A stretch of DNA of 64,000 nucleotides. Origin: Myxococcaceae bacterium JPH2. GTDB taxonomy: Bacteria > Myxococcota > Myxococcia > Myxococcales > Myxococcaceae. The stretch's first letter is position 1. Every line of letters begins with the position of its first letter. The position numbers were made by a program, and so were the translations under genes. Shown here one piece after another: positions 1 to 10,100 of this stretch. Under the pieces are notes generated by a model, which was given only the letters and a program-made list of their open reading frames with translations, was not told the DNA's origin and did no database searches. The stretch covers positions 310,001 to 374,000 of the forward strand of contig JAEMGR010000001.1 in the NCBI GenBank assembly GCA_016458225.1. Reading direction: 5' to 3'.

Positions 1-1
1 C

Positions 2-3000
2 GACCCGCGAGCGTTCACCGCCAAGCTCGGGACCACGCAGCTCGGCGCTCCAAATGCCTCTCCACTGCCACCAGCGAACCGCCAGCCCGAAGCTCCGACA
101 CGTTCGGAGTCGAGTCATGGTGTCGGGACACTGCCAGCAACGCCGACCTCGGAGGAGTCGAGGGAAACGGCGCCGCTGACACAACCGAGCAGCACGTCCT
201 CGGAGGCAATCGAGGGACTGTCGTCGACCGCAGACGAAGCACGTCCCGCCTGGGAGGACTCGAACGGTTCCGATTCGGCGGGTTCAGACCTGAACGGCGC
301 TGACTCCAGCGCGCGTTCCGCAGGCGCGGCGGCTCACATTGCCCCTGTCCCTGATTCCGCCACCGCTCTGATTGAGGGCAATGCCGAAGGAGCGGCCCCG
401 AACAGGCCGGATGCGCTTCCTTTCACGTCCGAGTTCGCAATTGCCGAGGACCCCGCAGAGGCGCCCACTCAAGCCGAAGGCCTCGACGCGGGGTCCCTCT
501 CTCAGACTGCGCATCCGAGCATCACGGACGTATCGCCTGAGGCCGCGTCTCACAGCGAAGCGCTCACCGGCGCATCCGCGATAGGGCCAGTTCCCGAGTC
601 GATACTCGCCTCGACGGTCAGCTCGGACACGCTCGACGAACAGAGCGGCGTATCAACGCAACAGCCAGTCGCGCGCACGAATCCCTCCGAGGCCGAGGAC
701 ATCGACGAATCGTCGAGCGGAGGAGTAACGGAGCCCCCTGAGGCTGTTGCCCAGTTGGTTCGCGACGGTGCGACCGCCCCCACAGACAGCCCGTCGACGC
801 ACACGCAGAATGAGGGCGCGGCGACGGACACTGATGACTCGGAAGATAATGCCTTCGCAGCGGCGTTCGAGTCGGCATCCCGTCCCAGCGACGCACGCGC
901 GTCATCTCTCGCGGCGTCGGATCAAGTCGAGCAGTCGGGGAGCAGCGACTCAACGCACACCTCGGAGCCAACGCGTCCGCCCCCCGAGGGACCCGCGGCT
1001 CGACTTGATGCGCAGGAGGCCAGCAGCCCAGCGATTGACTCGGCCTTCTTGGGCAACACGAAGCTGACGCACTCGTCGCCCGAGGTATCGGGGTCCTCAC
1101 TCGACTCGGACCAGTTCAGCCGAGCCACGACGGACTCCACCCTTGAGCCAGCTGAGGAGTCGCTGGGCTTCGAGCCCGCGACGTCTCGTTCGCCGCTTGA
1201 CTCGGCAGGCTCCGGCCATGTCGCTACGGATGCGCCGGTCACTACGAACGCAGAGACCTCGCAGTCGACTCTCGACTCAGGCTTTCTCCTCGACACCACC
1301 GCCACAACGGCCGGGGGAGCGCGGCAGCCCGCTGCGGGTGAATCGCCGTCACCTCTCGATTCGGCATCCTCCGACCGGACCGTTGAGGACACACCGGCCG
1401 CAGCAGGCACGGCAGCAAAACAGTTCGCGCCCCAGGAATCACCGTCGCCTCTCACAGCAGCACCTGTCAGCCATGCCTCAGTAAGCGCAAACGCCGCATG
1501 GAGCGAGGCCAAGGATTCGCAACCGGCTATCGACGCAGCACCTGCCGACCCTGCTGCCGTGGGTTCTTCCCCACTGGCGCACTCAGGCAATGCACGAGGC
1601 GTGGCCGAGGAATCGTCGTCGACCATCGGGTCCGCACCTTCCGACCCTGTCATCGCGCGTGCAGCGCATCCGGCTGCCAGCGAAACAGAAGGACAGCACC
1701 CGACGGATGCCCCTCGGTCGCCACTCGACTCAACGCCTCCAGGGGACGGCTCAGCGACCGCGTCGCGCGCGACGAACGTCGGAGCACCGCAAGTTGCTGC
1801 CAAGGCTCCCCTCTCACAGCTTGATTCGGAGCTGCCCAGCGACAGTTCCTCGAGCGAGCCACCCGCGCAGAGCGCTGAGGCACCTCAGTCGCGCGTCGAC
1901 TCAACGACGCCCAGTGACGGCGCTGCGGCCAAGTCGCCCGCAGCGAGCGAAGAGACGACACAGGCCAGTGCCGAGGGTCCTCGGTCATCGCGCGACTCGG
2001 TGCAGTCCGAGTTGGGCGCTGCTCGTGCGTCGGTCGTGACGATTCCTGAAGTGACTCAGGCGCCCATCAACGCCTCGTTGTCCGAGCCTGCACCACTCGC
2101 TGACACACCTTCGGCGGAACCACGGGCGGCGGACACCTCCCGCACTTCGGACGCGGCCCGCGCACAGACTCAGCCCGGCGCGGACTCCTCCCCGGCGATT
2201 CCTCGCAGCGAGCCCGCTGTCGACTCCGACTCGACGCTCTCTCGCAATCGGCGCCGTGCCCTGCTGGAGGTCCCGGTCTCGGGCCCCACGCCCACGGCTC
2301 CCGAGGTGGTCCTCGGCATCGACCTCGGCACTTCGCATGCTCGGGTCGCTGTCTTTCATGACGGTGTCGCCAGGCTCGTTCCCTTGCCCGGCTTGGATGA
2401 GCCCCACCTCCCCGCCATGCTCGCTGTCGACGGCGGTGGAGAGTTGCTCGTGGGCACCGCCGCGCTCGTCGAGGGCTCACGCACCCCTCGCCGCGCGACC
2501 GGCGCACTGAAGCGCCTGCTGGGCCTGCGCGCCCGCTCTCCGCTGCTGCGCTGGCTCGGACCTCAGCTTCCTTTCGCCGTGGCCACGGACTCGCGCGGTG
2601 ATGCGGGCGTGGACCTCGGCGGACGCGTCGTCGCGCCCACGGTTTTCGCGGCGATGTTGCTGCGCGAGCTTCGCCATGCGGCCTCGACCTTCGTCGGTCG
2701 CAATGTGACGCGCGCGGTGATCTGCGCCCCCGCTCACTTCACCGAGCGCCAGCGCGCGGTCCTGCGCGAGGCGGCCGGCATCGTGGGACTCGACGTCCCT
2801 CGCGTCCTCACCAACGGGGCCGCCGCGGCGCTCGCCTACGGGCATGGCCGAGGGCTCGCTCGCAAGCGCGTGCTCGTCGTGGACCTCGGCGGCGGTGGGC
2901 TCGAGGTCTGCGTCGTCCAGGTCACCGGCGATGACCTGGAGGTCATCACCACGGGCGCGGACCCCACGCTCGGTGGACTGGACTTCGATGCCCGCATCGC

Positions 3001-3871
3001 CGAGGCGCTCGTCAGTGACCTCTCCGAGCAAGGTGTCCCCCGCCCCGAGCAGCTCCTCGACTGGGGCCCGCTGCGCGTCGCCGCCGAGACCACCAAGCTC
3101 GCCCTCACCGAGCGCGAGCAGACCGAGGTCTCCCTGCCCTCCGGCACCGTTCCGCCCCTCACGCGCGAGCGCGCAGAGGCACTGACCGCGGACCTCGCTC
3201 AGCGCGTGGTGTCCGTCACGCGCGAGGTCCTCGAGTCCAACGCGTTGTCGCCACAAGGCCTCGACGCGGTGGTGCTCGTGGGCGGCCAGTCGCGTGCGCC
3301 CTTGGTGCGGCGGCGTCTCGAGGAGAGCCTCGGCGTCCCTGTGCGCGAGGAGGCGGATCCGCGTGGCGCGGTCGCCCGAGGTGCCGCGCTGCTGGGCCAG
3401 GCGTTGCTGCTCGCCGAGGCAGGCCGTCCCGCGGCCACCATCTCGGAGGTGCTCTCCCTGCCCATCGGCGTGGCCGAGCAAGGCGGCACGCTGCGCCGAG
3501 TCCTGGAGCGCAACACCCGACTCCCCGCCACGAAGACGCTGGTGCTGCCCGTCCTCCCCGGCCCGCTGGAGCTCACCCTCTTCCAAGGGACGGCCACCAC
3601 CGCCGCGGAGAACGAATACCTGGGCCGCTTGTCCCTCGTCGTCGAGCGCCCGGGAGACGCGGAGCTGCACTTCCACCTGTCCGCCGATGGCGCGCTCTCG
3701 ATGGAAGCCACCCTGCCCCACGGCAAGCGCCAGCCCGTCGCCCTGTCCACCGAGGACCTGGACGACGCAGCCCGCGACGCCATCATCACTCGCTCGCCCC
3801 TCGCCACCGCTCCCGAGCCGCGCCCCGCCGGCCTCCTCTCCGGCCTGAAGAAGCTCTTCGGCCGGCGCTGA
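2..3871 (+). CDS. Hsp70/DnaK-like ATPase with a giant disordered N-terminal region (5' partial)
   Basis: The frame is open from the left edge, so the true start lies outside the window; the TTG at 755 is internal. The in-window part is 1,289 residues. The first ~765 are low-complexity, rich in Ser, Ala, Pro, Asp and Glu, with a recurring S-x-L-D-S motif and no predicted fold. The Hsp70 nucleotide-binding domain follows: phosphate-1 motif I-D-L-G-T-S (Asp at in-window residue 774), phosphate-2 motif V-D-L-G-G-G-G (Asp 961) and adenosine motif L-V-G-G-Q-S (near 1094). The substrate-binding part is short (~150 residues) and lacks the alpha-helical lid of DnaK; the protein ends in a basic amphipathic L-K-K-L-F-G-R-R. 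The family binds ATP and usually acts on unfolded clients. With no DnaJ or GrpE gene beside it and such a tail, a specialised scaffold or signalling role is possible. Codon use in the front half is less GC-biased than in the ATPase half. Confidence 0.85.
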   Translation, partial: DPRAFTAKLGTTQLGAPNASPLPPANRQPEAPTRSESSHGVGTLPATPTSEESRETAPLTQPSSTSSEAIEGLSSTADEARPAWEDSNGSDSAGSDLNGADSSARSAGAAAHIAPVPDSATALIEGNAEGAAPNRPDALPFTSEFAIAEDPAEAPTQAEGLDAGSLSQTAHPSITDVSPEAASHSEALTGASAIGPVPESILASTVSSDTLDEQSGVSTQQPVARTNPSEAEDIDESSSGGVTEPPEAVAQLVRDGATAPTDSPSTHTQNEGAATDTDDSEDNAFAAAFESASRPSDARASSLAASDQVEQSGSSDSTHTSEPTRPPPEGPAARLDAQEASSPAIDSAFLGNTKLTHSSPEVSGSSLDSDQFSRATTDSTLEPAEESLGFEPATSRSPLDSAGSGHVATDAPVTTNAETSQSTLDSGFLLDTTATTAGGARQPAAGESPSPLDSASSDRTVEDTPAAAGTAAKQFAPQESPSPLTAAPVSHASVSANAAWSEAKDSQPAIDAAPADPAAVGSSPLAHSGNARGVAEESSSTIGSAPSDPVIARAAHPAASETEGQHPTDAPRSPLDSTPPGDGSATASRATNVGAPQVAAKAPLSQLDSELPSDSSSSEPPAQSAEAPQSRVDSTTPSDGAAAKSPAASEETTQASAEGPRSSRDSVQSELGAARASVVTIPEVTQAPINASLSEPAPLADTPSAEPRAADTSRTSDAARAQTQPGADSSPAIPRSEPAVDSDSTLSRNRRRALLEVPVSGPTPTAPEVVLGIDLGTSHARVAVFHDGVARLVPLPGLDEPHLPAMLAVDGGGELLVGTAALVEGSRTPRRATGALKRLLGLRARSPLLRWLGPQLPFAVATDSRGDAGVDLGGRVVAPTVFAAMLLRELRHAASTFVGRNVTRAVICAPAHFTERQRAVLREAAGIVGLDVPRVLTNGAAAALAYGHGRGLARKRVLVVDLGGGGLEVCVVQVTGDDLEVITTGADPTLGGLDFDARIAEALVSDLSEQGVPRPEQLLDWGPLRVAAETTKLALTEREQTEVSLPSGTVPPLTRERAEALTADLAQRVVSVTREVLESNALSPQGLDAVVLVGGQSRAPLVRRRLEESLGVPVREEADPRGAVARGAALLGQALLLAEAGRPAATISEVLSLPIGVAEQGGTLRRVLERNTRLPATKTLVLPVLPGPLELTLFQGTATTAAENEYLGRLSLVVERPGDAELHFHLSADGALSMEATLPHGKRQPVALSTEDLDDAARDAIITRSPLATAPEPRPAGLLSGLKKLFGRR
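1018..2000 (+). repeat. Degenerate S-x-L-D-S protein repeats in the disordered region
   Basis: About nine copies of a short motif, (S/P)-x-(L/I/V)-D-S, recur every 30-50 residues, for example near 1031, 1093, 1188, 1264, 1351, 1717, 1816, 1888 and 1987. They are embedded in Ala/Ser/Glu/Pro filler and often followed by a Pro-Ser-Asp triplet. The DNA is not a clean tandem array, so the repetition is kept at protein level. Confidence 0.55.
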
Positions 3872-4014
3872 GTCCCACGGGCCGCGCCACCCAAGCGGTG
3901 CGCAACTCGGACCCAGAGGGAGCAAGACGCCCACCGCTCGCCGGGCCGCGCGTGCGGCATGGCACCCAGGTGCCCATCCTTTCGCCAGCCAACAGAAGCC
4001 CGGGAGGACGGCGC

Positions 4015-4641
4015 ATGGAATGGCAGGCAGTGGCGAGACGCTTCCTGGTCGCGGGCACCTGCGCCATGGCGAGCCCCGCGCTCGCGGCGGACGCCACGCA
4101 GGTGGCGAAGGCCTTCGACTTCCACGCGCGCCACGTCGAGGTCGGCTTCGACGTGCGCATGGGCATTGGCGCCTTCACGGGTGACTTGGGGACGCGCACG
4201 GACGTGGGCCCCACCTTCGGCATCAACGCCTTGGCCCAGCCCTGGTCGCTCGTCGGAGTGGAGCTGGGCTACGAGGGCCAGCGCCTGCCCATCGATGACC
4301 TGCGCGTGCCCGCGGACGCCTCGCTCTGGCGCCACAACGGAACGCTGCTCGGCAAGTTCGGCCCGCTGCTCAAGCGCAACTGGCGGCCCTTCATCGGAGC
4401 GGGCTTCGGCCTGAGCTACCTCAACCCCTCGGATGACACGCGAGGCGTCTACTCGACGGACGTGCAGACAGAGTTCCCAGTCGCCGCGGGCGTGGACTAC
4501 CGGGTCGGCCACATCTTCGCGGGCGTGCGCGCCACCTACCGCTTCGTCGGGGGCGAGGGCCTCACCCTCATCCCCGGCACCCAGAACGAGTCTCGCGGTG
4601 GGCTCTTCAACGGCAACCTCGCGGTGGGCGGCCACTTCTGA
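4015..4641 (+). CDS. Outer-membrane beta-barrel protein, hypothetical
   Basis: 208 residues from the ATG at 4015, chosen because GGAGG lies about 8 bases upstream and the start places a normal signal peptide at the N-terminus, ending near A-L-A-A around residue 25. The mature part is rich in alternating hydrophobic/polar stretches with Gly and aromatic residues, and the last residue is Phe, the usual C-terminal signature of barrels inserted by BamA. It resembles small 8-10-strand porin-like proteins of about 200 residues. No substrate can be inferred. It lies 143 bases downstream of the Hsp70-like gene on the same strand and converges with the glutamate-cysteine ligase gene, 24 bases apart. 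It could also be a periplasm-facing lipocalin-like barrel, but the terminal Phe favours the outer membrane. Confidence 0.75.
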   Translation: MEWQAVARRFLVAGTCAMASPALAADATQVAKAFDFHARHVEVGFDVRMGIGAFTGDLGTRTDVGPTFGINALAQPWSLVGVELGYEGQRLPIDDLRVPADASLWRHNGTLLGKFGPLLKRNWRPFIGAGFGLSYLNPSDDTRGVYSTDVQTEFPVAAGVDYRVGHIFAGVRATYRFVGGEGLTLIPGTQNESRGGLFNGNLAVGGHF

Positions 4642-4665
4642 CAGCGGCCGCCACTCCGAGCGGCG

Positions 4666-6003
4666 CTACAGCACGAAGCGCGACAGCAACGACTCCGGCC
4701 GCGGGTCCTGCGTCCACGCATCCAGCACCGCACGCGCGGGAGAGCGGCCCGACGCGGCCACCTCCTCCAGCGGCGCGAGCAACGGAGCGTCCGCGGGGTC
4801 CAACCGCTCCAGGCCGCGCTTCGCGATGGCCACCATCTCCCCGGCCAGCGTGCTCAGCGACTGCGTCCCCAGCTTGCCCTCGAGCCCCTCGCGGCGCGCG
4901 GTGTCGTGGAACGCCAGGTGCTGCGCGAAGGTGAGCTTCGGCAGGAGGCGCTCGGCCTCATCCAGCGCGGTGGCGTCGTACAGGATGCCGCGCCACAACG
5001 CGCCCAAAGCGCCCGTCATCGCCGCGCTGGCGCAGTCCGCGCCGCGCACCTCCAGCACCTTCTTCAACCGCACCTCGGGGAAGAGCGTGGACAGGTGGTC
5101 CGTCCAGTCGCCCAGGTCCGGCGGCTGCCCCTCGTAGCCCTCCTTCAAGAGCTGACGGAAGGTGAGCTTGGGGTAGAGGTACTGCCCGTTGCGGCGCAGG
5201 AAGAGCAGCGGCGCATCGATGGCCCAGTCGACATAGGCCTTGTACGAGAACGAGCCATCGAACCACGACGGCAGGTAGCCACAGCGCGTGGGGTCCACCT
5301 CTTCCCAAACGCGACTGCGGAACGACATGTACCCCGAGGGCTTGCCCTCCAGGAGCGGGCTGTTCGCGTAGAGCCCGACCAGCAACGGCGCCAGCCGCGC
5401 CACCGTCACGGTCTTGCGGACACAGTCCGCCTCGTCCGCCCAGTCCAGCGACACCTGTCCGGTGGACGTCATCAGCATCATGTTCAGCGCCAGCCGGCCG
5501 CGCTCCGGCAGCGTGCGCCGCATGACGAGGTAGCGCGTCTTGGGCATCCACGGCATCTCCGCCGTCGTGCCCGTGGGGCGATAGCCCAGCGCCACCAGGC
5601 GCAGGCCCAGCGACTGGGCCGCGGCCTTGGCCTCGGCGAGGTGGCCCAGGTTCTCCGCGTGCGCCTCGCGGGCCGTGCGGAAGGGACTGCCGGAGAGCTC
5701 CAGCTGCCCGCCCGGCTCCAGCGAGATGGCGGCCATGCCGCGCTGCAACGCAATGACAGGAGACTCCGGCGTCTCGCGGAACGGCTGGTACCCCGCCGGT
5801 TCCATCCGACCGAGCAGGGCGCCAATCCCCGAGGAGCCCTCATAGGGCACGGGCTGGGCCGACGCTGCGGGGTAGACGAACTTCTCGTGCTCCAGGCCCA
5901 GCCGATGCTCGGACCGGGGCTTTTCCGCACTCCGGAAGCCGTCCACGAGCATGTCGACGGAGGTGATGGGCTCGGAGGTCGCGCGCTTGAGGTCGAGGGA
6001 CAT
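4666..6003 (-). CDS. gshA: Glutamate-cysteine ligase, plant/proteobacterial (GCS2) type
   Basis: 445 residues, close to the ~450 of this family. It joins glutamate and cysteine with ATP to give gamma-glutamylcysteine, the first step of glutathione synthesis in the cytosol. Recognisable blocks are the R-L-G-L-E-H-E-K-F segment near residue 35 (glutamate and metal binding), S-L-E-P-G-G-Q-L-E-L-S near 95, and the central R-Y-L-V-M stretch followed by the M-x-S-T-G-Q-V-S-L-D-W block, all typical of the plant-like class rather than the E. coli class. No gshB lies next to it in the window. The ATG at 6003 follows a T-A-T-A-T-A box by only ~11 bases, so the transcript may have a very short leader. 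It is divergent from the EI24 protein gene with a 59-base gap. Confidence 0.9.
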   Translation of the reverse strand: MSLDLKRATSEPITSVDMLVDGFRSAEKPRSEHRLGLEHEKFVYPAASAQPVPYEGSSGIGALLGRMEPAGYQPFRETPESPVIALQRGMAAISLEPGGQLELSGSPFRTAREAHAENLGHLAEAKAAAQSLGLRLVALGYRPTGTTAEMPWMPKTRYLVMRRTLPERGRLALNMMLMTSTGQVSLDWADEADCVRKTVTVARLAPLLVGLYANSPLLEGKPSGYMSFRSRVWEEVDPTRCGYLPSWFDGSFSYKAYVDWAIDAPLLFLRRNGQYLYPKLTFRQLLKEGYEGQPPDLGDWTDHLSTLFPEVRLKKVLEVRGADCASAAMTGALGALWRGILYDATALDEAERLLPKLTFAQHLAFHDTARREGLEGKLGTQSLSTLAGEMVAIAKRGLERLDPADAPLLAPLEEVAASGRSPARAVLDAWTQDPRPESLLSRFVL

Positions 6004-6013
6004 GTGGGCGCCC

Positions 6014-6020
6014 TATATAA
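6014..6020 (-). promoter_or_regulatory. TATATA -10-like box for the glutamate-cysteine ligase gene
   Basis: An AT-only run in GC-rich surroundings, reading TTATATA on the minus strand, ends about 11 bases before the gene's ATG. A transcript from it would have only a few leader bases. No good -35 at 16-18 bases is present (TTGAGG lies ~19 bases upstream), so the call is tentative. Confidence 0.35.
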
Positions 6021-6062
6021 CGGGGGGACTGGCCCTCGCCCTCAATTGAGCATTCTCGCGAC

Positions 6063-6890
6063 ATGAGCCCCCCTTCCTCCGTTGTCCCCGCCATTGCCCC
6101 CCAGGCCCGCCTGTCGGATTTCTTCCAGGGGCTGGGGCTTCTCGGACGCGCCTTCCGGCTCGCGTTCAGCTCCCGGCGACTCTTCCTCCTGTCCGCCACC
6201 TGCGCCGTCATCACGGCCGTCGCGCTGGTGGGGACGGCCATCGTCCTCTTCCGCTACGCCCCCGGGCTCCTGGAGTCACTCTGGACCAAGCCCGAGTCCT
6301 GGTACGGCCGCGTAGGCTGGTACCTCGTGCTGGGGTTGACGGCCCTCGTCGCCTGGGTGGTGGGCGCCAACGTGGTGCCACCGCTGCTGCTCGCCCCCCT
6401 CCAGGACCCGCTGTCGGAGGCCACCGAGGCCGAGTGCGGCGACGAGGCCGCCCCGCCCTTCACCCTGGCGGGCTTCGTCCGAGGCACCGTCACCGGGGTG
6501 CTCCATACCCTGGCGCGGGTCGCCTTCCTGATGCTGGGGCTGCTCGTCCTGTTGCCCCTCCACCTGTTGCCGGGCGCGGGCAGCATCGCGTTCACGGTGC
6601 TCGCCAGCCTGTGGACCATGCTGTGGATGGCTGGCGAACACCTGGCCGCGCCCATGACGCGCCACCTCTACCCCTTCGCCCAGGTGCGCCGCATGCTGCG
6701 CGAGCGAGCGGCCCTGTGCCTGGGCTTCGGAGCGGGCGTCTACGTCCTGCTCTGGGTGCCCATCCTCAACACCTTCTTCCTGCCGGTGGCCATCATCGGC
6801 GGGACGCTCCTGTACCGGGGCCTGCGCGCGGCTGGCGCGCTGCCTCCGCCCCCCGATGCGGGCCCGGCACACTCGCTCCCCATGAAATAA
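6063..6890 (+). CDS. EI24/CysZ-like integral membrane protein
   Basis: 275 residues with about four long hydrophobic segments (near residues 38-62, 82-104, 143-178 and 215-245) and a conserved opening F-x-Q-G-L-G-L-L-G-R-A-F-R-L-A-F that resembles the EI24 domain of CysZ-type proteins. CysZ is a sulfate permease in enterobacteria; many bacterial EI24 proteins have unknown substrates. The neighbour across the divergent 59-base gap makes gamma-glutamylcysteine, so a link to sulfur or thiol metabolism is attractive, but this rests on position only. The ATG at 6063 is the first in frame and starts just before the conserved block. The C-terminal ~30 residues are Pro-rich and polar. Confidence 0.75.
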   Translation: MSPPSSVVPAIAPQARLSDFFQGLGLLGRAFRLAFSSRRLFLLSATCAVITAVALVGTAIVLFRYAPGLLESLWTKPESWYGRVGWYLVLGLTALVAWVVGANVVPPLLLAPLQDPLSEATEAECGDEAAPPFTLAGFVRGTVTGVLHTLARVAFLMLGLLVLLPLHLLPGAGSIAFTVLASLWTMLWMAGEHLAAPMTRHLYPFAQVRRMLRERAALCLGFGAGVYVLLWVPILNTFFLPVAIIGGTLLYRGLRAAGALPPPPDAGPAHSLPMK

Positions 6891-7103
6891 AGGGGCGCTC
6901 CACGTGTCTGGGCACAGCGGGCGGGAACGCATTGCCCGCCGAAGACGTTCTCGATCCTCGGCAGCGGGCGATGCCTTGAAGCACCGGGAACCCGTGATTA
7001 GGCTTGGCCGGCTGCCCCCAGTGCCTGCTTTTCGCCGTCAACCTTTCGGATTCACAAGGCTTTCTCGCATCAACCCGGGGCGCCGAAAACCGCTCCAGCT
7101 TGG

Positions 7104-10100
7104 ATGAATCAAATGCCGCGCATTTTCCGCCGGATCATCGCCGTCGCCGTGCTCCTTGGCGCCTGGGCCTTCGCGGGCAGCGACCGCGCGCCCTTGCCGC
7201 TCACCCTGGGAGCTGCCGAGGCGGGGCAAGGCTCCTGGGACGGGGCACTGCCTTCCCAGGGCAAGGGTGAGAAGGCCCCGCACGACCTCAACAGCCTCCG
7301 CGTGCTCACGAAGGTCATCCTGTACGTCAAGGAGAACTACGTCGACCCCAAGCGGGTGAAGCCCAAGGAGATGATGATCTCCTCGCTGGAGTACGTGGAG
7401 AAGAGCGTCCCGGACGTGCTGGTGGATGGCAACGCCGACGCCGGCAAGCTCACCGTCAACGTCAACGGCAAGACGCGCGAGTTCGACATCTCCCACGTGG
7501 ACTCCCTGTGGAAGATGTCCTTCGCGCTGAAGGACGTCTTCGACTTCCTGTCCAAGAACATGCGTCCCATCGAGGACACGCGGGACATCGAATACGCGGC
7601 CGTCAACGGCATGCTGTCCACGTTGGATCCGCACTCGGTGCTGCTGCGCCCGGAGCTGTACCGGGAGATGAAGCTGTCCACCAAGGGTGAGTTCGGCGGC
7701 CTGGGCTTCGTCATCCAGATGAAGGAGGGCAACCTCACCGTGGTGAAGGTGCTGCCCAAGACGCCCGCGGCGCGCGCCGGCATCCAGAAGGACGACCGCA
7801 TCAAGAAGATTGGCGAGGAGTCCACCGTCAACATGGACCTCAACGAGGCCGTGTCCAAGCTGCGCGGTCCGGTGGACAGCAAGATCACCATCACCGTGGA
7901 GCGCGAGGGCTGGGACAAGCCGCGCGTCATGACGCTGGCGCGCGCGATGATCTCCATCGAGAGCGTGCAGCACAAGCTCCTGGCCGGTGGCGTGGGCTAC
8001 GTGCGGCTGAAGAACTTCCAGGGCAACACCACGCGCGACCTCGAGGCGGCGCTGACGGACATGCGGCGGGTGGCCGAGGCCAAGGGCGGCTTCAAGGGCC
8101 TGGTGCTCGACCTGCGCGGCAACCCCGGCGGCCTCCTGGAGCAGGCCATCCTGGTGTCGGACACGTTCGTGTCCAACGGCACCATCGTCGCGACGGTGGG
8201 CCTGTCGGACAAGCTGCGCGAGGAGAAGCGCGCGCACCCCACCGAGGGCGAGGAGAACTACCCCATCGCGGTGCTGGTGAACGCGGGCAGCGCCTCGGCG
8301 TCTGAAATCGTCGCGGGCGCGATGAAGAACCTCAACCGCGCGGTCATCATCGGGCGGCAGACGTTCGGCAAGGGCAGCGTGCAGGTGCTGTACGACTTCC
8401 CGGATGACAGCGCGCTCAAGCTGACCATCGCCAAGTACCTGACGCCCGGCGACGTCTCCATCCAGGAGGTGGGCATCGTCCCGGACATCCAGCTCGTTCC
8501 CACGCGCGTCACCGCGGAGCGCCTGGACGTGTTCGCGCCGCGCAAGAGCATGGGCGAGGCGGACCTGGATCAGCACTTCAGCAACCCGGACTCCACCACC
8601 GCGGCCAAGAAGCGCGAGGACGTGCTGGACCGCGAGAAGCCGTGGGAGAGCATCAAGTACCTGAAGATCGACGAGAAGGCGCAGCAGGCCGCCATCGCCA
8701 AGAAGGAAGAGGCGGCGAAGAAGGCCGAGCCCAAGGTGGCCGCGAAGGACGCCAAGGACGCGAAGGACAAGCGCACCCACGGCGAGCATGATCCGCTGCT
8801 GGACGTGGACGTGGCCGGCCAGGGCGAGGACCTGGATGACCAGCTCGACGCGGAGTCCCAGGAGGAGATCAAGGAGGACTTCGAGGTCCAGTTCGCGCGG
8901 GACTTCGTGCTCCGCGTGCCGGCGAACACCCGCCCGCAGCAGCTCGCGCAGGGCAAGGCGTTCATCGAGCAGCGTCGGCAGGAAGAGGAGCAGCGCATCA
9001 ATGGCGCCATCGGCGCGCTCGGGGTGGATTGGAGCGCGGGCCCCACGCCCAAGAACGTGAAGCTCGACGCGAGCTTCTCGCCGGGCGCGGACCAGAAGGT
9101 GCTGGCCGGCGAGATGCTGGAGATGGTGCTGACGGCCGAGAACAAGGGCACCGAGCCGCTCAAGCGCGTGCGCGCGTGGACGGACAGCGACAACGCCATC
9201 CTGGACCGCCGCGAGTTCGTCTTCGGCGCGCTCAACCCGGGCGAGAAGAAGTCCTGGAAGGTGCAGGTGCGTCTGCCCAAGGACCTCACCAGCCGCCGCG
9301 ACGAGGTGAAGGTGAAGTTCGTGGACGACAACGGCCCGCTGCCCGAGACGCTCGTGTCCGAGCTGAGCTTCCTGGAGCTGCCCCGCCCGTCGTTCGCCTT
9401 CAACTGGCAGGTGGTGGACGACTGCGCCGAGTGCAACGGCGACGGCGTGGTCCAGCGCGGCGAGGACGTCTCGGTGATTCTGGACGTCACCAACACGGGC
9501 ACGGGCCCGGCGCTGGACTCGTTCGCTCAAATCAAGAATGGCGGCGACGCGAACATCTTCATCGAGAAGGGTCGCTTCAAGCTGGGCGAGCTGAAGTCCG
9601 GCGAGACGAAGACGGCGCGCTTCCAGCTCGAGGTGAAGAAGGGCTTCAAGGGCGACACCTTCCCGCTGAAGCTGGCCATCCTCGACGAGCCGCTGGAGGA
9701 GTTCGTGCTGGAGAAGCTCCAGTTGCCGGTGAAGGACGCGCCCGTCGCCACGCTGGAGGCCAAGAAGGGCCTGGTGCGAGTGGCGGACAAGGCGGAGATC
9801 CTCGGCGCGCCCACGTCGGACGCGCGTCCGGTGGCCCGGCTGCCCCAGGGCACCGTGCTGACCTCCACGGCGGTGACGAAGGGCTACTACAAGGTCGAGC
9901 TGGACAAGGACCGGGTGGGCTTCGTGCGCACGCAGGATGCCCGCGAGGTGAAGACGGGCCGCGCCACGCCGCCCAAGAGCATCGCCTGGGCCACCACGCA
10001 CCAGCCGCCGGAGATCAAGCTGGACGCGGACCCGTCGCACGGGGGGCTCGTCACGAATGGTGACAAGTTCACGCTTTCTGGCGCGGTGAAGGATCCGAAC

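Noticed and set aside
755-760. TTG at 755 as start of the Hsp70-like protein
   Set aside because: The same frame with the same composition continues to the left edge without a stop, so 755 is internal.
4649-4669. Short inverted repeat between the barrel gene and gshA
   Set aside because: Imperfect and without T-run, not distinguishable from chance.
6920-6940. GGCGGG/CCCGCC hairpin after the EI24 gene
   Set aside because: Six-base stem, no T-run; such stems are frequent by chance at this GC content.
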